A stretch of DNA of 64,000 nucleotides from Dyella terrae (GTDB lineage: Bacteria; Pseudomonadota; Gammaproteobacteria; Xanthomonadales; Rhodanobacteraceae). Location: contig NZ_SIZZ01000001.1 in the NCBI RefSeq assembly GCF_004322705.1, forward strand, positions 1-64,000, in the 5' to 3' direction. Below are positions 29,010-38,317 of the stretch, one piece after another. Position numbers and translations under genes: made by a program. The stretch's first letter is position 1. The number at the start of each line of letters is the position of its first letter. The notes beneath the pieces are model-generated. The model was not told the origin of the DNA. It did no database searches and was given only the letters and a program-made list of their open reading frames with translations.

Positions 29010-30461
29010 ATGGCGATTTCCATGGATTCCCTCATCGTGCAGGCCGAGCGCCGACTCCTGGCGCCGGGTGGCCTGGCTTCCACCGACCTCGACCGCGTGT
29101 TCAACCAGTTGATGGGGCCTTCCATCGACGCGGCCGACTTGTATTTCCAGCATTCGCGCAGTGAGTCCTGGGTGCTGGAAGAGGGCATCGTCAAGGACGG
29201 CAGCCACTCCATCGAGCAGGGCGTGGGTGTGCGCGCCATCTCGGGCGAAAAAACCGGCTTCGCCTACTCCGACGAAATCGTTCTGCCGCAACTCCTGGAC
29301 GCCTCGCGCGCGGCGCGCGCGATCGCACAGGGCGGTAACGGCCACGGCCGACCTTTGGCCGTCACCCAGGGACGCCAGCTCTATCCCGCCATCGATCCGG
29401 TCGAAAGCCTGCCCAACGAAGACAAAATCGCCCTGTTGAGGGAAGTCGATGCATACGCGCGCGCGCGCGATCCGCGCGTCAAGCAGGTGATCGTCAGCAT
29501 CGCCTCGACGGTGGACACCGTGCTGATCGCCGGATCCGATGGCACGCTGGCGGCCGATGTGCGCCCGCTGGTGCGCCTGAACGTCCAGGTCATCGCTGAG
29601 CAAAACGGGCGGCGCGAGCAAGGCCATGCGGGCGGCGGCGGTCGCTATGGCTACCGCGAGCTGATCGAGAACGGCCGCGCCATGGCATTTGCCGACGAAG
29701 CCGTGCGCCAGGCGCTGGTGAACCTCGAGGCCGTGGATGCTCCGGCGGGCATGATGACGGTCGTGTTGGGCCCGGGCTGGCCCGGCGTATTGCTGCACGA
29801 AGCGATCGGCCATGGACTCGAAGGTGATTTCAATCGCAAGGGTAGCTCGGCATTTGCCGGTCGCATCGGCCAGCGCGTGGCCGCGCCTGGCGTAACCGTG
29901 GTGGATGACGGCACGCTGCAGGGCCGGCGCGGTTCGCTCAATATCGATGACGAAGGCACGCCCACCGCATGCACGACGTTGATCGAAGATGGCATCCTCA
30001 AGGGCTACATGCAGGACAAGCTCAATGCGCGCCTCATGGGCATGGCGCCGACGGGTAATGGTCGTCGCGAATCCTTTGCACAGTTGCCGATGCCGCGCAT
30101 GACCAACACCTACATGCTGGCTGGCCAGCGCGATCCGCAGGAGATCATCGGCTCGGTCAAGCGCGGTTTGTTTGCCGTCAACTTTGGCGGTGGCCAGGTT
30201 GACATCACCAACGGCAAGTTCGTCTTCTCCGCATCCGAGGCCTATCTGATCGAAGACGGAAAGATCACCGCGCCCGTGAAGGGAGCCACGCTCATTGGTG
30301 CCGGTCCCGAGGTGCTGACGCGTGTCAGCATGATCGGTAACGACCTCGCGCTCGATGAAGGTGTGGGTGTCTGCGGCAAGGATGGGCAGAGCGTTCCCGT
30401 GGGTGTGGGTCAGCCCACCTTGCGGGTCGACGGCATGACGGTGGGCGGCACGGGCATGTAG
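29010..30461 (+). CDS. tldD: metalloprotease TldD
   Basis: 483 aa from ATG 29010 (a second ATG at 29022). The zinc motif [11 protein letters not shown] (His263, Glu264, His268) and the [13 protein letters not shown] and glycine-rich C-terminal regions are intact. TldD pairs with TldE/PmbA to degrade unfolded or modified peptides, and matures microcins and controls CcdA in E. coli. Its partner pmbA lies 22 kb downstream in this window, on the far side of the secretion island. Ends in a strong terminator. Confidence 0.94.
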   Translation: MAISMDSLIVQAERRLLAPGGLASTDLDRVFNQLMGPSIDAADLYFQHSRSESWVLEEGIVKDGSHSIEQGVGVRAISGEKTGFAYSDEIVLPQLLDASRAARAIAQGGNGHGRPLAVTQGRQLYPAIDPVESLPNEDKIALLREVDAYARARDPRVKQVIVSIASTVDTVLIAGSDGTLAADVRPLVRLNVQVIAEQNGRREQGHAGGGGRYGYRELIENGRAMAFADEAVRQALVNLEAVDAPAGMMTVVLGPGWPGVLLHEAIGHGLEGDFNRKGSSAFAGRIGQRVAAPGVTVVDDGTLQGRRGSLNIDDEGTPTACTTLIEDGILKGYMQDKLNARLMGMAPTGNGRRESFAQLPMPRMTNTYMLAGQRDPQEIIGSVKRGLFAVNFGGGQVDITNGKFVFSASEAYLIEDGKITAPVKGATLIGAGPEVLTRVSMIGNDLALDEGVGVCGKDGQSVPVGVGQPTLRVDGMTVGGTGM

Positions 30462-30504
30462 TTGCACCCGGCGTGCGACGCGCGTCGCGAGAGCCGAGCA
30501 TGGG

Positions 30505-30543
30505 AAGGCCGCGTGAGCATCGCCACGCGGCCTTTTGCTTTTT
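30505..30543 (+). terminator. Rho-independent terminator after tldD
   Basis: A perfect 11-bp stem (30505-30515 with 30524-30534) and an 8-nt loop are followed by TTGCTTTTT. It closes the housekeeping block and marks the left margin of the secretion island. Confidence 0.88.
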
Positions 30544-30785
30544 GTATCCATGTCGTCCAGTTTCATTTGGATAGCCAAACGCGCGTCGGTGTTTGCTTGG
30601 ATGTCCCTCTCATGGCAGCGTTATCGAACTGATTGATCTCCTCCTGGATTGAGTTTTCCTCGCGAACAAGTCGAGATCATGAGCGCTTGATGATCGACAC
30701 ATCCAATTCGGAACTATCGTATTTACTGACTCCATGAGGGAGCGGAACCTAACTCGCACGTGGCATTCAGCCAGCGAGGGTGGCG
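30544..30785 (+). promoter_or_regulatory. upstream region of the type III secretion operon
   Basis: About 240 non-coding bases that must carry the promoter of the first T3SS operon. It is more A+T-rich than its surroundings, especially 30690-30730. I find no pair of -35/-10 elements at proper spacing. A TTTGG-ATAG-CCAAA inverted repeat lies at 30566-30579. Transcription probably needs an activator. Confidence 0.4.
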
Positions 30786-31955
30786 ATGGATCGAGCGATA
30801 AAGTTGAAGCTGCTCTCGGGTTCGATGTTCGGAGCCGAGTACAGTCTGACCGAGGGTGATGCGGTCTTCGTCTTTGGTCCAATGTCGCACGTCATCGATG
30901 ACGATGTCGCCCAGACCATCGCCCGCGCAGACAACACGTACTACGTGCCCGACACGCGCCTTGCATCGACTCTCATGATCAGGGTGCTCGAAAACGGCAG
31001 CATCGAAGTGGGGCAGGTTGAGGCGGGTGAGCTAAGCCAGTCGCTGCAAGTTGCTTCGACCAATGTCGTCGTTCGCCTGCGCGATGTGAGCGTCGCCTTC
31101 AGGCATGACAACGAGACATGGTCCAACGAGGTCATCGCATTCCAGGGTGATGCGGCCGTGACATCCATTGCGCCACCATCGCGCCGTTACCGCGCGCGAG
31201 GTGTGCGGCGCTGCCTGCCCGGCCTGGTTCTTTGCGTCTTCGGACTGGCGTTGATCGGCTGGAGTGCCGCCGGCGATCGGGAGCTTCGACGGAGTTCGCC
31301 AGGACATGCGCAGCCGGTGCTTCCCGGCATGACCTTGCTACGTGGTCGTGATGGCTTCGAGTACGGCGTGGTTGCATCGACGGATCACATCGCGGCCATC
31401 CAGCGAGAGTGGACGCGTGTCGCGCCTGGACGCTATCTCACGTGGGTTGGTCTTGATGTCGAACGCCACCGGATTGAGGCAAAGCTCGAGCGTTCCGGTT
31501 ATCCCATCGTCACCCTTCGCATGGATAACCCCGCGGTTCCCGAACTGGTGCTCTCCGGCGGTGAAGCTCAGGGCAACGATCATCCGTCGGCGCGGCAACT
31601 GATTCTGGACGCCATGCCATTTGCCACGGATGTCACCGTGAGCATGATTACTGACGACGCATTGATCGAAGCGGCGAAGCGCAGCTTTGTCGCGTTGGGA
31701 ATCCGTCCCGGCGTCGTGCGTCGAGGCGCAACCTGGGGCGTGGTTAACGACGGAAGTCTGACGGACATGCAGCTCAATGCGCTTCGATCGTCCGCCCTGG
31801 AGTTCGAGCGTAACTGGGGTGCGCGCAGGGTCATTGTCCATGTGCGTATGCAGGACGCTGTCCTGCCTTCAACCAACTTTCGTTACCGGCCCGACATGCT
31901 GACTCAGATGACCGACAGCTCGTTGAGTTTCATGCCACGGGATGCCTCGCTGTAA
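30786..31955 (+). CDS. sctD: T3SS inner-membrane ring protein SctD (PrgH/MxiG type)
   Basis: 389 aa. The ATG at 30786 follows GAGGG at a 5- to 6-nt spacing; a GTG two codons earlier is less likely. Residues 1-135 form a cytoplasmic FHA-like domain beginning KLKLLSGSMFGAEYSLTEG, then one membrane segment at ~143-161, then a periplasmic ring-building region. This is the layout of PrgH, the outer ring of the inner-membrane base. First gene of a tight operon, followed by the needle gene, as in Salmonella prgHIJK. Confidence 0.85.
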   Translation: MDRAIKLKLLSGSMFGAEYSLTEGDAVFVFGPMSHVIDDDVAQTIARADNTYYVPDTRLASTLMIRVLENGSIEVGQVEAGELSQSLQVASTNVVVRLRDVSVAFRHDNETWSNEVIAFQGDAAVTSIAPPSRRYRARGVRRCLPGLVLCVFGLALIGWSAAGDRELRRSSPGHAQPVLPGMTLLRGRDGFEYGVVASTDHIAAIQREWTRVAPGRYLTWVGLDVERHRIEAKLERSGYPIVTLRMDNPAVPELVLSGGEAQGNDHPSARQLILDAMPFATDVTVSMITDDALIEAAKRSFVALGIRPGVVRRGATWGVVNDGSLTDMQLNALRSSALEFERNWGARRVIVHVRMQDAVLPSTNFRYRPDMLTQMTDSSLSFMPRDASL

Positions 31956-31979
31956 GCCGCTTCCACGCAAGGAAAGACC

Positions 31980-32243
31980 ATGACTTCGCCGATCAATGCC
32001 CCATCACCACTTGCCCCCGCCCAATCGTTTCTTGAGCGAACCAGTGCGTCATTCGACGGCAAGTTGACCGATCTCTACCAGCGACTCATCGAGGCGCAGC
32101 AAAAGATCGATGCGACCGATCCCAAGACGCTAAGCGCGTATCAGGTCGCGCTTTCCGCTTACACCTTGTTCCATTCCACGCAGTCGAAAACCGTGGAGTC
32201 CTACGTCAACAACCAGCGCCAGGCCATCAATCGACTCGCCTGA
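31980..32243 (+). CDS. sctF: T3SS needle subunit SctF (PrgI type)
   Basis: 87 aa, near the 80 aa of PrgI. Helical hairpin with the family pattern at the turn and second helix: ATDPKTLSAYQVALSAYTLF, then HSTQSKTVESYVNNQRQAINRLA, matching the PrgI layout. Polymerises into the hollow needle outside the cell. AAGGAAAG precedes the ATG. Confidence 0.88.
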   Translation: MTSPINAPSPLAPAQSFLERTSASFDGKLTDLYQRLIEAQQKIDATDPKTLSAYQVALSAYTLFHSTQSKTVESYVNNQRQAINRLA

Positions 32244-32272
32244 CGTCAGGCAGGAACCATGGGAGGAACACT

Positions 32273-32554
32273 ATGAACGCAGTTATCCATACGTCGCCCG
32301 CGGTGACGGGGGCTTTTCCGGTTGAGCCTGCAAGCCAGTCGTTGGATGAGCGGATGATGCATGCGCTGGCCGGGGCGATCACGGCGACAGGGCAGTCCGC
32401 GTCGGCGTTCTTCCACGCTGTCGACGCCGCGGACCATCCGCAATCCTTGATACGGGCGCAGACCGCACTGGCGCGGCACGGGCTGGAGCTCAACTTCCAG
32501 ACTGCCGTAGCGAGTCATGTCGTGAAGTCCGTCGAATCGCTGCTCAAGTCATGA
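32273..32554 (+). CDS. sctI: T3SS inner rod SctI (PrgJ type)
   Basis: 93 aa with GGGAGGA upstream. The poorly conserved N-terminus and helical C-terminus (LELNFQTAVASHVVKSVESLLKS) fit the rod protein that links the export gate and the needle. Assigned mainly from position between sctF and sctJ and from size. Stop overlaps the sctJ start (ATGA). Confidence 0.78.
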   Translation: MNAVIHTSPAVTGAFPVEPASQSLDERMMHALAGAITATGQSASAFFHAVDAADHPQSLIRAQTALARHGLELNFQTAVASHVVKSVESLLKS

Positions 32555-33291
32555 ATCGTTTCGCGTATCGGTGGGCCTGTTTCTGCGTCATGCCTTTGCT
32601 GGCCGGCTGTCATGGCGTATCCCTGCTGGAAGACCTCGACGAACGGCAGGCCAACGAGGTGCTGGCGGTACTTCTGGAAAGCCACATCCCGGCGGAGAAG
32701 ATTCGCGCTGGCAAGCAGGGATACGCCGTGCAGGTCGAACGCGCTGATCTTCCGGCCGCCGTGGAGATTGTTCGTCTGCGGCAGGTGCCTGCTCCGCCGC
32801 GCCGCCATGTCGACCGTTCGTTTGCCGCCGACGCCCTGGTGAGTACGCCGCAGGCCGAGCGCGCCAGGTTGTACTCGGCCATCGAGCAGCGGCTTGAGGA
32901 AAGCGTGTCGTTGATCGATGGCGTTGTGTCGGCACGGGTGCACGTCAACTATGACGTCACCGACGCGCCGCCGAATCGCACGACGGCCGCTCCGACCCAT
33001 TTATCAGTACTCGCGGTCACCCAGCCGGGCGTCAACGAGGATGTACTGATCGCCTCCATCAAGCGCTTCCTTCGCAACAGTTTCGGTCAGGTGGCGTACG
33101 AAAACATCTCAGTGATCGTGACGCCCACACCGGCCGCCCGCGTCGCTGCGAGTTCGGGCCGGCATGCAACGCCTTCGCGTGCGAGTTGGTTGGGATGGGG
33201 TGGCGGAGCTGCGCTCGTGGCCATCGGCGTCGTTCTGGCCTCGCGGCGCCGCGTGCGCTCGGCCGCGCGGCGGTGGCGAAGGAAGGCATGA
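32551..33291 (+). CDS. sctJ: T3SS inner-membrane ring lipoprotein SctJ (PrgK/YscJ family)
   Basis: 246 aa. Signal peptide with lipobox LAGC, lipidated Cys20. The YscJ/FliF core is clear: LLEDLDERQANEVLAVLLES, RLYSAIEQRLEESVSLIDGVVSARVH. C-terminal membrane segment (WLGWGGGAALVAIGVVLAS) and basic tail. Forms the 24-fold inner ring with SctD. Its stop is 1 bp before the next ATG. Confidence 0.94.
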   Translation: MNRFAYRWACFCVMPLLAGCHGVSLLEDLDERQANEVLAVLLESHIPAEKIRAGKQGYAVQVERADLPAAVEIVRLRQVPAPPRRHVDRSFAADALVSTPQAERARLYSAIEQRLEESVSLIDGVVSARVHVNYDVTDAPPNRTTAAPTHLSVLAVTQPGVNEDVLIASIKRFLRNSFGQVAYENISVIVTPTPAARVAASSGRHATPSRASWLGWGGGAALVAIGVVLASRRRVRSAARRWRRKA

Positions 33292-33292
33292 G

Positions 33293-33838
33293 ATGAGTGC
33301 TCAGGTAAGCACGATGGCTAGACACCCATGGCTTTGGAATCCCGCGACCTACTGTCATCCATGGTCGACACTCGCGATGACCTCGGGGCAGCGCATGGGA
33401 GTCAATCGATATCTGATTCGCAAACACCACTTGGCCATGCCAGCGCCCGTCGGTCCTGATCAGCGACCACTGGTCGACATGATGACCGCCGCGTGGGAGC
33501 GTCTCGATCGCATGGCGTTTCTTCTGGGCTGCTTCGTGGCGCGACCACATCTTCTCGCGCATAGGCACTGGGTCACGCTGGATCGCGATGCACGCGCTTT
33601 CCTGCTGGGCTGCCTGCCGGCAGCAGGCGCCACGCACACGATCGGTGGTGGCCCTGTCGTGGAGGCTGTGGGTGCATTGGGGCGGCAGCGCATGCATGCC
33701 CTCGCCGGGAAACTCCCCGCATGGCTGGGCGATCGACTGGCGTTGCGATTTGCCGATCCGGGCCGGGGTTTGCCCTGGACAACGTGCGATGCCGCCGGCC
33801 TGTGGAGCGCTTCGCGCCATGCTGCAAAAACTGCCTGA
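33293..33838 (+). CDS. sctK: T3SS sorting-platform adaptor SctK (OrgA/MxiK type)
   Basis: 181 aa from ATG 33293. Opens with HPWLWNPATYCHPWSTL and carries ERLDRMAFLLGCFVARPHLL, resembling OrgA/MxiK, a weakly conserved family. In Salmonella OrgA bridges the SctD cytoplasmic domains and SctQ in the sorting platform. Position between sctJ and sctL supports the call. Overlaps sctL by 20 bp. Confidence 0.78.
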   Translation: MSAQVSTMARHPWLWNPATYCHPWSTLAMTSGQRMGVNRYLIRKHHLAMPAPVGPDQRPLVDMMTAAWERLDRMAFLLGCFVARPHLLAHRHWVTLDRDARAFLLGCLPAAGATHTIGGGPVVEAVGALGRQRMHALAGKLPAWLGDRLALRFADPGRGLPWTTCDAAGLWSASRHAAKTA

Positions 33839-34499
33839 GCGAGCGCTCCGGCTGGCCGAAGAGGCCGTGCTGATCCGCGCCGATTCCGTGACTGCGGCCC
33901 GATGTCTCGAGCGTCTGGAGTCCGAGGCGCGAAAGCGAGCATCGCGAACGGTCCAGGATGCCCGTGCCGATGCACTGCGCATTAAGGAGGAGGCTGCATT
34001 GCAGGGGTATGGCGACGGATGCGCGATGGCCGTGCTGGGTGCCTCGGATGCATTGGCGCGAATGCGCGCCTGTGAAGACGCCTGGATTCATTCGGCCGTG
34101 ACGCGAGCCAAGGCGGCCGTGTGCGAGGCGCTTGAAGAGTCCGGCGCGGAAGCCTGGTTGATCGAACGCCTTTGCCGGCAGGCCTGTGAGAACTCGGCGG
34201 TCTGGCCGGTACTGCGCGTTCCGCCGCCCCAGCAAGCCTGGGCTGCCCAGCTGTGCACTGCACCGGGGCTCGAACGGCTTCGCCTTCAGTGTCGCGATGA
34301 GGGGCCCTGCGTGCTCGACGCCGGGACGTTCGTCATCGAGTTCACGCTGAAGGCGGCTGCCTGCAAGGACGTCGAAGAGAACCTTGTCGAGGAGTCCCTC
34401 CGTGAGTCGATTCGCGAGCTTGCCGCGCAGTGGGCACGCAGCACGACGAATGCTGCCTGGAAGCAATGGGAGAAGCGCCAGCGATGGGTGAAAACATGA
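33819..34499 (+). CDS. sctL: T3SS ATPase stator SctL (OrgB type)
   Basis: 226 aa from ATG 33819 within the end of sctK. An Ala/Glu/Arg-rich amphipathic helix (residues ~1-75, ALRLAEEAVLIRAD, CLERLESEARKRAS) is followed by a globular C-terminal part, as in OrgB and the FliH family. It connects the ATPase SctN with SctQ and negatively regulates it. The stop overlaps the following small gene (ATGA). Confidence 0.8.
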   Translation: MLQKLPERALRLAEEAVLIRADSVTAARCLERLESEARKRASRTVQDARADALRIKEEAALQGYGDGCAMAVLGASDALARMRACEDAWIHSAVTRAKAAVCEALEESGAEAWLIERLCRQACENSAVWPVLRVPPPQQAWAAQLCTAPGLERLRLQCRDEGPCVLDAGTFVIEFTLKAAACKDVEENLVEESLRESIRELAAQWARSTTNAAWKQWEKRQRWVKT

Positions 34500-34750
34500 C
34501 CGTAACGATGGATGGGATCCGCCACGGAGATGGCTGGAACGTGCCCGCGGGTGCACCGGTGCCGCTGCATGAGCGCCTGTCCGAACGCAGCGATAGCGCG
34601 AAGCCTTCAACGACGGCCAGCCCGCCGCCCGACTCGCCACCTGGGCATGTCGATGGTGGCCAGGCCAACTTCGGTTGGATGCTGGTCGCCCAGCTCATAC
34701 GGGAGGTGTTTTCGGGTAGCGGATTCTACAAGTCGGAGAACGATGCATGA
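34496..34750 (+). CDS. unknown 84-aa protein between sctL and invF-like gene
   Basis: Not recognised. An N-terminal half rich in Gly, Asp and charged residues leads to a Pro/Ser/Thr linker (residues ~36-52), then a C-terminal amphipathic or hydrophobic stretch (NFGWMLVAQLIREVF) and a polar tail. No signal peptide. It overlaps both neighbours by 4 bp (ATGA at each end), so it is translated with them and is very likely a real gene. By position it corresponds to Salmonella orgC, a secreted protein that speeds needle assembly, but it is about half that length and I see no clear similarity. Confidence 0.6.
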   Translation: MTVTMDGIRHGDGWNVPAGAPVPLHERLSERSDSAKPSTTASPPPDSPPGHVDGGQANFGWMLVAQLIREVFSGSGFYKSENDA

Positions 34751-35580
34751 GCCCGGACTGCACGATCGGTTCCCTGCGTTCCATCAAGGACGAAGCTGGC
34801 GACTCACGGCCCTTGCGCCCCTGGCATCCCGTGGGCGCGAACCAGGACGAGCTGTTTACGTTGAGTGTTGGGCGCGGTCAGTGGGTGCTCATGTCGGCCA
34901 CGAAATCCGCGCGAGGCGTCGTGCGACTTCACTCGTCGCAAGTCGACGCCCACCGGCAACTCGTCTGGACGACACGCCGGCTGCTGGTTTACTCGCACGT
35001 GCCGATGGCGGTCCTTTCCAGTCGCCCCTTCGAGCTGCGTGACGTGGATATGTTGGCGTTGACCAAGCTGCTCGCGTTTCACGACGACGCGCGTGGGATA
35101 TCACTTCATGGAAACGCGGCCCAGACGTGCTCCATCACGGAAGCTACGCACCTGGCGCTGGAGGACCGTGGCGAAGCCACCCGGTGGATGGTCAGCGGTT
35201 TCACGCGTGTCTGCGCCACCCGGTCGCAAGTGTATGGCGTCCTTCGGAGGACGGAGGCCTATCGCTTGGTCCGGTTCCTGCTGGCGCAGGAGCCGTCGAT
35301 CAAGGCTTCTCGCCTGAGCGAACGTTATGGATTGTCGCCGACGCACTTTCGCCGCAAGTGTCGACAGGTACTGGGTCAGTCGCTGAAAGGGCAGCTGAGA
35401 TTGCTCAGGGCCGCTCGCTCGTTGCTCGAATATGGCCTGGGCAATGAGCCGTTCACGACCGTGGCGGCCGACCATGGCTATTCGTCCGCAGCGCACTTTT
35501 CTTCGGAAGTCCGCAGTTTGTTTGGCAAATCACCGACCGAACTGTATCGATCCTGCGTGAACTGGAAGGAAGCAAAGTGA
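34747..35580 (+). CDS. invF: AraC-family T3SS regulator, InvF/MxiE type
   Basis: 277 aa. The C-terminal ~100 residues form an AraC DNA-binding domain with two helix-turn-helix units (IKASRLSERYGLSPTHFRRKCR; FTTVAADHGYSSAAHFSSEVRSLFGKSP). In SPI-1 systems InvF binds the free translocator chaperone SicA and switches on translocator and effector genes. A SicA homologue is present here, so the same circuit is likely. Placement just before the secretin gene matches invF-invG. Overlaps the secretin by GTGA. Confidence 0.88.
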   Translation: MSPDCTIGSLRSIKDEAGDSRPLRPWHPVGANQDELFTLSVGRGQWVLMSATKSARGVVRLHSSQVDAHRQLVWTTRRLLVYSHVPMAVLSSRPFELRDVDMLALTKLLAFHDDARGISLHGNAAQTCSITEATHLALEDRGEATRWMVSGFTRVCATRSQVYGVLRRTEAYRLVRFLLAQEPSIKASRLSERYGLSPTHFRRKCRQVLGQSLKGQLRLLRAARSLLEYGLGNEPFTTVAADHGYSSAAHFSSEVRSLFGKSPTELYRSCVNWKEAK

Positions 35581-37181
35581 GGAAGCCCCACTTCTGCATG
35601 GCCATCCTGTGGTTCGGATGTTTCACGGGCGCCATCCAGGCACAAGACGGCGCCGCCGCCGCCGCCGCGTCCGGGCTGGCGACCGGTGAAGGCGTGGTCG
35701 TCCGGGACGGCAGTGCCAGTCAATTGCTGCAGTCGATCGGAAGCAAGCTTCGGCAAGGTGTATCCATGAGTGATAAGGCGCGCCGGAAACGCATCGCCGG
35801 ACACTTTAAGCTCGACGACGCGCGTGGCTTGTTGGATCGACTCGCCGCCGAGGCGGGCTTGATCTGGTACAGCGACGGGAAAACGCTGCACGTCTACGAT
35901 GCAAGCGAACTCCAGCACCACGTGGGTCGGCTCGCGCATACGTCGATCGACACGATTGAAGCCTTCCTCGACCAGGCCGGCCTGTTCGATCCCCGGTATC
36001 CCCTTCGCGGTGCTTCCGACGGCGTATTTCATGTGGCGGCGCCGCCGATCTATGTCCACCTGATATCGGAGATGGCCTCGCAGCTCGATCGCGTGCATCC
36101 GGAAGCCAGCCTGACGTCCGATCACCTGGAAGTCATTGCGCTCAGGCATTCGTTCGCCGCGACCCGGACGTTCACCCAGCGTGGCGCGAGTACCCAGGTG
36201 CCAGGCATGGCGCAGGTGGTGCAATCGCTGATGCACGCCACGGGCGACGCGGTTGAGGCACCGGTGGAGGACGACGCGTCGACGGTCGTCCCCGCGAAAG
36301 CGGCGGGGCCCCTGATCGTTTCCCATGAGCCTGGAAACAATCTGATCGTCCGGGGGACGACCGGGCAGATACAACGGGTACGTGAACTCGTCAGGCAGCT
36401 CGATCAACCCCGTCGGCAAGTCGAGCTGTCGCTGTGGATCGTGGATTTGCGGCGAAGCGATCTGGATGCGCTGGGTATCGAGTGGTCGGGCCAGTCCAGG
36501 TTCGGCAACCGTCTGGGCGTACAGCTCAACCCCGGGGCGCTTACCTCGACGCTGGATGGGCAGCAGTTCCTTGCCTCGATCGCCGCGCTTGCCAAGAAGG
36601 GTCACGCTTCCATCGTCTCGCAACCGGTGGTGCTTACTCAGGAAAACACGCCGGCGTTGTTCGACAGCAGCACGACGTTCTACACGCGCCTGGTGGGCGA
36701 AAGAAACGCACAGCTGGACAGCGTAACGTTCGGCACGATGGTGAGCGTGGTGTCCCGCGTTTCCAATCAGCGCGACGTCGAACTTAACGTGGCCGTTGAA
36801 GACGGCGCTATCGACAACAGCCGGCCGCAGGGCGTGGACAGCCTGCCCATGGTGGCGCGCACGCAAATCGATACGGTCGCGCGAGTGCCGCGCGATCTGA
36901 GCCTTTTGATCGGTGGCTACGCGCGCACCTCGTCCGAGGCGAGTCGAAGTGCGATGCCAGGCCTGTCACGCGTGCCGCTTCTTGGCTGGCTTTTCAGGTC
37001 CAGGCGGAGTGACCGTCATGCGTCCGTGCGTGTCTTTCTCATCCAGCCGCGCGTGCTGGCGGACGGTGACGGCGAGGGCGCGGCGACGCTGGAGTCGACT
37101 TACGGACCGGGCGTTGGGCGATCGCTTCGTGAGGCGGCGACGCGTCTGGATGCCAGCGGCGAGCGAGGTGCGTCACCGTGA
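35577..37181 (+). CDS. sctC: T3SS outer-membrane secretin SctC (InvG type)
   Basis: 534 aa, GTG start overlapping the regulator's stop. Signal peptide ending near AIQAQ, then N0/N1-type periplasmic domains, N3 (LEVIALRHSFAATRTF, PLIVSHEPGNNLIVRGTTGQIQRVRELVRQLDQPRRQVELSLWIVDL) and the secretin domain (GHASIVSQPVVLTQENTPALFDSS, ARVPRDLSLLIGGYART, LSRVPLLGWLFRSRRS). Forms the outer-membrane channel of the injectisome. No InvH-like pilotin gene is nearby. Confidence 0.94.
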   Translation: MRKPHFCMAILWFGCFTGAIQAQDGAAAAAASGLATGEGVVVRDGSASQLLQSIGSKLRQGVSMSDKARRKRIAGHFKLDDARGLLDRLAAEAGLIWYSDGKTLHVYDASELQHHVGRLAHTSIDTIEAFLDQAGLFDPRYPLRGASDGVFHVAAPPIYVHLISEMASQLDRVHPEASLTSDHLEVIALRHSFAATRTFTQRGASTQVPGMAQVVQSLMHATGDAVEAPVEDDASTVVPAKAAGPLIVSHEPGNNLIVRGTTGQIQRVRELVRQLDQPRRQVELSLWIVDLRRSDLDALGIEWSGQSRFGNRLGVQLNPGALTSTLDGQQFLASIAALAKKGHASIVSQPVVLTQENTPALFDSSTTFYTRLVGERNAQLDSVTFGTMVSVVSRVSNQRDVELNVAVEDGAIDNSRPQGVDSLPMVARTQIDTVARVPRDLSLLIGGYARTSSEASRSAMPGLSRVPLLGWLFRSRRSDRHASVRVFLIQPRVLADGDGEGAATLESTYGPGVGRSLREAATRLDASGERGASP

Positions 37182-38317
37182 AAATTCCCTCCACGGTCAT
37201 CCCGCTTGTCGATGGATCGCGGCTGGCACGCACCCGGGGCAAAGCCCGGGAGTCGGACCGCGTCGACGTACCCGCCCCGGTAGACGAGCCGCTGCGCGCG
37301 GATCAGGACGCACTCTCCGTTGCGCTGGACCTCGGTGATGACGCCACGGCGCTGTTGACGGTGCTTCGTCAGCGGCGAAGGGACAGGGCGAGTGGTGAAG
37401 TCGAAAGTGACGCGCCGTCCGAATGGACCGATGCCCTGCTCGAGGACGACAGCCTGCAGCGATTTGAGGAGCTGCACGCCTGCCTTCGCGGTGGCGGTTC
37501 CGCACAGCAGGTACTGGCTCTGCTCAGGACCCGGTTTCCCGATGCCGGGGATGCCCTGTTGGTGCTGGGGCAATGGCGGCGGTTCCGTGACCTCTCGCGT
37601 GAGGAACGCGAATGCCTGGAGGAGGTGCTGGCGACGCTGCGGGCCGCACTGGAAGGTGAGGGCGCCCAATCCCTTCGGGACGCCCGGGCCGGTGCCAATG
37701 CGAGTGCCAAGGCGAAGCTTGTCGCTCATCGAACCGGCCTGGATGCAAAGGCCCTTCGGGAAAGCTACCGCGATTTCCTCGGCATGGATCTTGTGCCCAT
37801 CTCGCAGTATGAGCTTTGGATGGAGCAGTACGGTTTCGAGGCCAGGCATTCCGTACTTGATTTCATCGAGCGCGCCCTGGTCGCCGACATCTATGCCCTT
37901 GATCCGAGCTGTTCCCGCCTCGAGTTTGGGAACGCACTTCGCTACATCGTGCGCCTCGGATCGCTTCGCTCGGCAGATCTTCGCCTGCTCTCAAGCGGCT
38001 GGCGCCAGGACATCATGGCGCGACTTCGCGTGGACAAACCGACGTGGTTGCTGGCCATGTTCTCCGTCGTCCGCGATGCGGAAAAACTACGGACGCTCCT
38101 CCATGCGACGTGCGCGAAGGCCGTTCCGCCACCGACGATCGAGGAGCGATGCATTCTCGTGCAGTCGATGCGCCGCGCCCTGAGTCAGCTGTCGCCCGCC
38201 ATGTGGCATGGGCAGGATGAATACGCCGCGACGTTCGCGGCCCTGGACGAACTGGCCGAGCAGGCGGTATCCGCCGAGATAGCCGCGCGCCCCCTGTCGG
38301 TGTTGAGGGTGCGATGA
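37178..38317 (+). CDS. sctW: T3SS gatekeeper SctW (InvE/MxiC type)
   Basis: 379 aa, GTG start overlapping the sctC stop (GTGA). Helical throughout; middle part (LEELHACLRGGGSAQQVLALLRTRFPDAGDALLVL) fits the HrpJ/YopN/InvE family. It sits at the export gate, holds effectors back and promotes translocator export until host contact. Position between secretin and export gate equals invG-invE-invA. Confidence 0.85.
   Translation: MKIPSTVIPLVDGSRLARTRGKARESDRVDVPAPVDEPLRADQDALSVALDLGDDATALLTVLRQRRRDRASGEVESDAPSEWTDALLEDDSLQRFEELHACLRGGGSAQQVLALLRTRFPDAGDALLVLGQWRRFRDLSREERECLEEVLATLRAALEGEGAQSLRDARAGANASAKAKLVAHRTGLDAKALRESYRDFLGMDLVPISQYELWMEQYGFEARHSVLDFIERALVADIYALDPSCSRLEFGNALRYIVRLGSLRSADLRLLSSGWRQDIMARLRVDKPTWLLAMFSVVRDAEKLRTLLHATCAKAVPPPTIEERCILVQSMRRALSQLSPAMWHGQDEYAATFAALDELAEQAVSAEIAARPLSVLRVR

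Noticed and set aside
30566-30579. TTTGG-ATAG-CCAAA inverted repeat as an operator before sctD
   Set aside because: Only a 5-bp arm, far (over 200 bp) from the start codon. It could arise by chance.
30462-31000. tRNA attachment site or integrase scar at the island edge
   Set aside because: No tRNA-like fold or direct repeat with the right end near 51510 was found by eye.
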